Below, piece by piece: positions 58,181-64,000 of a stretch of DNA of 64,000 nucleotides. How positions within the stretch are numbered: the stretch's first letter is position 1; every line of letters begins with the position of its first letter. Where the stretch lies: NCBI GenBank assembly GCA_003255025.1, contig QANY01008651.1:372001-436000 (forward strand), in the 5' to 3' direction. The translations under genes were made by a program, and so were the position numbers. The notes beneath the pieces were generated by a model, which made no database searches, was not told where the DNA came from, and saw only the letters and a program-made list of their open reading frames with translations. The stretch is from Datisca glomerata. Taxonomy: Eukaryota > Streptophyta > Magnoliopsida > Cucurbitales > Datiscaceae.

Positions 58181-59722
58181 GATATTTCCTCCTTTCTCAG
58201 CCTCTCAGTGAGGTTTTTTAATTTGTTATTTTATCATATTAAGTTATAGTTTGGACACGAGTGAATTCTTGAGGTTTTTGATAATTAAGATGATTTATAA
58301 TTCTGATCTAAAGGAATATTTTAGAGAGATTCTGCTCGCTGCTTCTAGTTTCTAGTTTTTATTGGATTCTTTGTGAAGTATTGTCAGATTATTGCATGGT
58401 TTTTTCATACACAAGTAGCGTGGAGAGTGCATATTGTGGTTGATGCTGGTTCCATTTCTTCACATGGTTGAATGTGCATCTTCTGCTCCACTGTTAGTAC
58501 TGTTGCGTTCCTGCATTTCGCTGATTTGTTGTCTTAAAGGGTAGTGTCGCAAGTAGCTGTGCGTGATGATGATGGAACTAATGATGAGTCCTGCTCATCA
58601 TTGAAGTTTATTTATGTTCTGTTTGGCTAGTCAGTAGCACACATAAGCAATTCAAGTATTGCCTGGAAGTCTAGAACTTGCATTGAGGATCACCTCGTGG
58701 GTTGAATCTCTAATATTTAGGAATAGTTTCAACTTTCAAGTCTACGAGTTATATTGATGTTTCTGTTCTTATTATTCTTAGTATCCTAGTAAGGAATGAG
58801 TCTTGAACATAGGTGAGTGATCGTCCGAAAAGATATGGAGATAATCCATATGTTTGAAAAAATAGCTGGTAACATTTCGGTGAGAAGTATTACTCATCCT
58901 CATATGTTTTGTTATTCGGTGAAATTGATGACAAGATTATCCACCATGATCGGAGTTCAAATAATTGAGCTCGACAGAGTTCCTTTATTCGGACAAAAGA
59001 TTTTACCAAGTTCTTGCTAATTTAATTTTTGTTAATAGTATTGTTTAAAGAATCTGCCTATGAAGAAAAATTGGTGGCCGAAGTATTGGCCTGCGGCCGG
59101 TCGGTGGCGTTCAAAGATTAGCACGAACGTTTAAGAATCAGGGAAAGGGTATTGGCCTGCGGCCAATCTTCAGCTTCAATTTTTATTTTTTTATTTTTCA
59201 CAGATTTAGATGTTTGGTGCTATTATTATAACCTTGTAACTTCTGTTTTCACCCTGATTTCCCTCCCCTTGACTCACGTTGTGGATTTTGAATTTGCAAC
59301 AGGTTCATCTCTGCTTGTCATTTGTGGTGTTAATCTTTTATCTATTTTGCAAAAGATACTGAATAAGCAGACTGTATTAGAAAGTTGTTCAAATTCAGTT
59401 CAAATGAGGTTCGATTTGTGAATAATCCCATTTGATGCTTAAAATTTTGGCCATTTGTAAATCTGATGGGGTAGGAGCCTTTTAACAAAACAGCTTTAGC
59501 AAATGATATTCTGGGGGAGGAACTAATACCAAATAAAAGCCTATATCTGTTACTAACAGAGAAGTTCTTTCTCCACCACTCATTGTTTTAGCAATTTTGT
59601 AGATTTCTCATTCCCGTTAGATTTTTTTTCGTTACCAATTTTGTCTCACTGCCCTCAATTTCATCCACCAATACCCTAAGTTTTCTCTTACCTATTTCAT
59701 TGTCGAAGGCCATCATTACCTC
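58181..59722. other. 3' UTR of RPL12 and intergenic DNA, no further gene recognised
   Basis: The first few hundred bases are T-rich and will include the RPL12 3' UTR. Small plus-strand frames at 58817-59020 and 59152-59421 show no family resemblance. A 16 bp direct repeat (GTATTGGCCTGCGGCC) occurs at 59083-59098 and 59149-59164. Confidence 0.5.
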
Positions 59723-59730
59723 TATATAAG
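59723..59730 (+). promoter_or_regulatory. TATA box of the small-protein gene
   Basis: TATATAAG in the context CTCTATATAAGCCCTCTTCC. Transcription would begin about 30 bases downstream (near 59755), followed by a ~200-base 5' UTR with a GA run (59859-59878). That places the upstream ATG at 59741 outside the transcript. Confidence 0.65.
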
Positions 59731-59953
59731 CCCTCTTCCTATGTTTCCTTTAAACTTTAAATCCAACTCTAATTCATCTTTTTGCAGTACAAAAAGAGGA
59801 AGGCCTTTGACTGATACATTCCCATTTCTTCTCTCTTTTTCTTTCTCCTCTAATTACCAGAGAGAGAGAGAGAGAGACGTCAAAATAGAAAAGAAAAAGA
59901 CCAGAGTAGCGATATTGGTATCAAACGTTCCACTTTCTATTCAATCATTTGCA

Positions 59954-60100
59954 ATGGCGAAGGCTCTTAGGCATGATAATATGAAGCCTTGGATTGAGGT
60001 TGCACCTTCTCTTATTGGTTTCCCATTGAGGCCTTCTAATACCGCCAAGTTAGAGACTATTGTGGAAGAGAGAGCAGAAGAAGACGACCATGACAACTAA
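59954..60100 (+). CDS. small plant protein of 48 residues, unrecognised
   Basis: The frame starts MAKALRHDNMKPWIEVAPSL and ends in an acidic tail (EERAEEDDHDN). It is soluble-looking with no signal peptide or membrane segment: a basic N-terminus, a short aromatic/proline core (KPWIEVAP, GFPLRPSNT) and a strongly acidic C-terminus. The ATG lies in good context (GCAATGGCG, the plant consensus). The TATA box at 59723 and a pyrimidine-rich, GA-containing leader support a real gene. The same frame is open upstream to 59741, but that leader translation is serine/arginine low complexity. I do not recognise the family and give it no function. Confidence 0.6.
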   Translation: MAKALRHDNMKPWIEVAPSLIGFPLRPSNTAKLETIVEERAEEDDHDN

Positions 60101-60133
60101 TAAAACATATTTTTGGTTAGTTATGATGGATCT

Positions 60134-60230
60134 TTTTTTAGCGTCCCTGATGGTAATGGTGGTGAATGATAATGCACAAAATGGAGTTTCATCTTTCGGT
60201 GAAAGATGAGAAATCAGGGATGCTAAAAAA
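60134..60230 (+). repeat. hairpin-forming inverted repeat in the putative 3' UTR
   Basis: TTTTTTAGCGTCCCTGAT (60134-60151) pairs with ATCAGGGATGCTAAAAAA (60213-60230) over 18 bases with one G-U wobble. An inner perfect hairpin, CATCTTTC/GAAAGATG with a 3-base loop, lies at 60190-60208. It sits 34 bases past the stop of the small gene. It could be a foldback transposon or a transcribed stem-loop. Confidence 0.75.
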
Positions 60231-61511
60231 TGTATAATAGTGCCTCATTTTTTGGTATAGGTCATCATACTTGTAATGTATTTGTAGATATTAATGTAAA
60301 TATATATTGTTGCTTGATAATTATTGGTACGGTTTCTACCAAATTATATTGTTGCTGGATTTTTAATGTTAATATAGTACGCGGTTGTATTTGTCGAAAG
60401 AAGTAAATTTCAACGACTGAAAACAAAATAACAAAATGTGAGTTGATAGCAGTGGTTAATGACACATTCCTTGAAGAGTAATTTTATTTAATCTTTGTTA
60501 TGATTTCCCTTATAATGCATATCAATAACAATGAAGAAAAAGTAAAAAAAATACCTACTTTTTGAGTTTGCTTTATTTAAATGCACAAAAAATCTTGGAC
60601 AAAAACATTCTCAAAATATATCTTAAGATGTTATATAATTTCTTAGGTGAATTAGCTTTAATCAAGCAAAATAAGGGTGAAATAGAACATTGACAAGCAT
60701 GCATGCATGGTATATGACAGAGAGAAATGGCAAATAGGGTCAAAGCCAAAAGAGGAAGAGGGTTTAAACTTAAATGCAAAAGGGTGACTGCATGTGTGCC
60801 AGGACTTTCAACAACTGTCACAGACTGTGTCATGTGAGTGTAGCTGTTGTGTGCCTACAACTTTGAATGGTCCCCCTCTCCCTCTCTGTTTCTTCATTTC
60901 TTCCTTTTCTTTATAGTGATTTGAAAACCCAAATGCCTTTCAAACCTCCTCATCTTAATTTTGTCAATTACATTAGCCAAACTATGCTTTTTTTTAAGAT
61001 CAAAGAGAATGGATCATAAATAATTTACCAAACATGAATATATTAACTTCAACTGATTCTGAAAAACTTTTATTAATTAGACATAGAAAACTAGTACCAA
61101 ACATGTTTTATACTATGCATTCGGAGTTTCGTATGGAGTTCCATGAATAGATGACACGGTTGTCAAAAGAGTTGCATTTCAGCCTCTTCATGACATTGCG
61201 ATTTTGTAGTCAAAAAGGTGGATATGGTCATTTAACGTGGATAACAACTGTCTGATGACACATAAACATCCTGATAAAGATTGCAGAATGCATGTACAAA
61301 TTGCATGATGTTTTTGTCTATGGCTCCTTTCTGGGAAATCAAAATCACTGTTTTTCTATTTTCAATCCAAATCCCAAAAGAGGAATTTGATTCTGCCTAT
61401 TGAAAATGACTACCCCAGTATTTTAAAACTAAAAAAATGTTCCCTTTTCTTTACTTCTACGATTCTCTTCGGCTTCATTTCTGACATGGTGGCATGAGTA
61501 CGGTTAGCTTT

Positions 61512-61514
<3 letters not shown>
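60231..61514. other. intergenic DNA, no gene seen
   Basis: No supported coding region. It probably includes the 3' UTR end of the small gene and the upstream region of the kinase gene. Confidence 0.5.

Positions 61515-61563
<49 letters not shown>
61515..61563. repeat. (CT)n microsatellite
   Basis: An uninterrupted CT run of about 24 units. It lies upstream of the kinase gene, where CT runs are common in plant 5' leaders. Confidence 0.95.
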
Positions 61564-61566
<3 letters not shown>

Positions 61567-62338
61567 CACAGTTCTGGAGAGTTACTCTGTCTTTTGCGTT
61601 CTGTCAATAAAGACTGTTATTTTGGATTTGTTTAAGAAAACAAATGTGCTGTCACTCTATATGATTTTCATTTGCTTTGTCTTGAATCGTTTCCGGGACT
61701 TGAAATTCAATGGTTTGGCTGGTAAGTGAAAAAAAAGGTTCAAAACTTGTTTATCCATCTTCTTTTCTCCACTGTCGAAGATTTATTCACATACTTATTA
61801 TCTGCTTTGTGAAATTTCAGTAGTTTGTGGGTCTTTTTGAATTTTATTGATTCAACGTTGCTTTTTATCATCCTTCGTTGAGTCAATGAAGTTTGAATTT
61901 CCCGGCGAATGTGAATATGTGGGGTTTTAGCTGTAAAACAAAAGAAGTCATCTCTTCTTTCTCAAGGGGTATGCCTAAAAGTGCTTCCGTGGAAGTGCTT
62001 TTGTAATCTGTACCCGTGAAGCTTTTTCTATAAGCATTAATTTAAATGTTTTTACAGCACAATACTTTGAAGGAAATTTAAGAAGTGTTTCTGGTGTATG
62101 ATTATGAGAGCTGTTATACTAACTGTAGAAGATAAATTTGTTCTCATGAGAGCTATAATACTTGAAACCACTTATTAAAAAAGGCTTCATTTTGAGTGGC
62201 TGTACCTGTGTATTACCTCATCTCATTTGGCCATTTGACCATAAAACAATAATAGCTTTGTATTCTGATCCTTAAACAATGTGCTTATCCTCGTTTGTTT
62301 GTTTCCTCAAAACAAACCTTAGTGATGCATTGTTGACA
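61564..62338 (+). other. upstream region / likely 5' UTR of the kinase gene
   Basis: No coding exon is recognised. GTAAGTG at 61721 could be the donor of a 5' UTR intron, but this is only a possibility. Confidence 0.35.
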
Positions 62339-63995
62339 ATGCGATTGTTTTGCTGGCAACAGCTATCACTTCTTATCATCATTCACCTATTTCATCTCAG
62401 CAGAACAAACCACTCCATCGATGGTGGTATGTTTTCCCCCCTTCTAATTTTATTATCATTGGTGTAAAATTCAACTCTTGAAATTTTAATCTCAAATACT
62501 TTGGATTCTACTCAATATGCATTGATAAGGATGATTTCTTTACTTGAAAGCTCAAAGATCTGGAATGAAACATAGTGGAATTAGAATATGCTAATACTCT
62601 GGATTAAAAATGTTGGAAAGCAATCTAATGCCCCCAATATTTATTGAAATCTTGTTGATTTACTTTGAATGTCTGTCATTTTGTTTCACGATTAGCTGAC
62701 GCTTTATTCCCGCCCAAGCCTTTTGATGATCGTCAACAGTTTATTGGTAGGACAGCAAGATATCCATGCCTAAGACAAAAGGCATGTTTTAATTGTTATA
62801 AACAGAACGATCCAGATTCAGTTTCTAAGTAAGTTCACTCCTCTCTCTCTCAATTATTAGTTATTTGCTTAAAGTATTGGACTTGATTGGTGATTCATTC
62901 CTTGACATGTAACAGGTCTCTCGGAATCTATACATCTGATCTACAAGATAATATATCCAACTTGTCAATATATAATTCAAAGTTTTCCTCCTCATGCTCT
63001 TCAATTGAATACCACAATAAGATTTTTGAATTAAAAAGGAGGAAGATATCAGCGGAAGATGGCGAAGAGAGTAGTGTTCCCACTTTAACCCCATTGAAAG
63101 AACCTTATGCTAAAAAACCGAGAAATGAGAAAGTCGGAGGCATTGTTGGTGGTGTTGGTGCAGCTTTGGTTATCATAGTCATCTTGGTCCTCGTGTATGT
63201 CTGCTTGATGCGTGTCAAAAAATTTATAAGTCGAGCTTCTGAGACAACATCGACTTCGCCATCGCCTCCTGGTAAGTTTAGCTTAATTTCCATGAATTCT
63301 AATTTTGTTGTAATTTATCATGAGTTATTTAACTACACTTGCCTTGTTGATCTATTTGACATATGCTCCTAAGTCGCAAGCAAATACACGAAAAAGGTTA
63401 TAACTGTTTTTGTAGCTTGAGGGCTTACTGAACTAGAAAATTGGATTTCGGAGATTGAAAATGAAACAAAAGGAACACTTAAGACTATGTCACCTAATAC
63501 AGTTTTCATCTAGATCGATGTTTTTCGTTGATTTGAAGATGTTTTTTGGACAGAGACTTCATCTTTTAGTAGGGAACAAAGTTTAATTTTGTTTCAACGT
63601 GTAAATTTGGTCATGTTAGAGAAGAATAGTAGTCTGAGTAATCTGGATCATTTCGATCATGTCTTATAATGTACTACACATACAAAGAATTTCATTTTTC
63701 TGAAAAAATAGTTGATGCCGAGATTTGTTTGTTCTTCCTTTTGTATACTCTCACAGCAGTTGATACAGAAAGAGGGAACTCTTCCCCCTTTGATTGTGCT
63801 GTCTCCCCTTATGACCCACAGAATTTCAGGCAACTTTCAGTCTTGGAACTAGAACAAGCTACAAGCAATTTCAGTAAGAATAATATCATAGGTGAAGGTC
63901 GATTCGGTATGGTTTACAAGGGATTGCTTCAAGATGGGTCTATTGTGGCCATCAAAAGGCGTATACATTCCTTGACTCCACATTTCCTCCATGAG
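62339..63995 (+). CDS. receptor-like protein kinase, 5' part (four exons, continues past the window)
   Basis: Predicted exons: 62339-62426, 62696-62828, 62916-63271 and 63757-63995. All introns are GT-AG and the phases fit, giving 272 codons so far. Residues ~1-25 form a signal peptide (MRLFCWQQLSLLIIIHLFHL). A cysteine-containing ectodomain of about 115 residues follows (PCLRQKACFNCYKQNDPDSV), with no leucine-rich repeats, then one membrane segment at ~154-175 (GAALVIIVILVLVYVCLM) followed by basic residues. The kinase domain starts with SVLELEQATSNFSKNNIIGE, the glycine loop GEGRFGMVYKG and the ATP-binding lysine in VAIKRR. The rest of the kinase domain lies beyond 64000. It is a plasma-membrane Ser/Thr receptor-like kinase; I cannot name the ligand or subfamily. 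An alternative start at 62279 is in frame but lengthens the signal peptide unfavourably. Confidence 0.82.
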
Positions 63996-64000
63996 GTAAA

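Noticed and set aside
59741..59953. N-terminal extension of the small-protein frame to an upstream ATG
   Set aside because: The ATG lies only ~11 bases past the TATA box, so it should be upstream of the transcript start, and the translated extension is low complexity across the GA repeat.
61410..61607. Minus-strand frame with an Arg-Glu repeat
   Set aside because: It is the translation of the CT microsatellite, not a protein.

Overview
This is a plant nuclear-genome window, most likely from a eudicot. It is strongly AT-rich and dominated by old transposable-element and virus debris. Real host genes appear only in the last 6.5 kb: a cytosolic ribosomal protein L12 gene with the usual plant ribosomal-protein promoter motifs, a short unrecognised gene for a 48-residue protein, and the 5' part of an intron-containing receptor-like kinase gene that runs off the right edge.

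Layout. 1-2740: low-complexity DNA and short-period tandem repeats. 2741-6261: mostly featureless AT-rich DNA around a GC-richer patch at 3240-3700. 6262-38957: one 32.7 kb island of endogenous caulimovirid (plant pararetrovirus) sequence, best matching the florendovirus layout (movement protein, coat protein, protease, reverse transcriptase and RNase H in ORF1, then a second ORF of unknown function). It holds six blocks in mixed orientation: copy 1 (minus, 6262-12443), copies 2 and 3 (plus, head-to-tail, 12444-27595, each about one genome long from primer site to primer site), copy 4 (27596-29050, an inverted leader plus a movement-protein fragment), copy 5 (minus, 29051-35780) and copy 6 (plus, 35781-38957, internally deleted). 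All are broken by stops, frameshifts and deletions.

38958-57400: nested transposon remains. These are a LINE RNase H tail split by a 0.9 kb insertion (40600-42040), a DUF1985-type pseudogene facing a Mutator-like (MULE) transposase pseudogene (44330-49072), a truncated Ty1/copia element on the minus strand (49078-54218), and a 1.46 kb inverted-repeat element with a SINE-like tRNA-promoter segment inside (54993-56450). 57460-64000: the host genes.

The viral island is the most interesting part. Its copies are arranged head-to-head, so read-through transcripts could fold into long double-stranded RNA. Three of the four copies that keep the reverse-transcriptase region share loss of the catalytic Asp-Asp pair, with the same two-base change in the first codon, which points to a common defective ancestor. 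A 14-nt overlap between ORF1 and ORF2 is kept in three copies. All domain assignments come from reading the sequence by eye; no database search was run.
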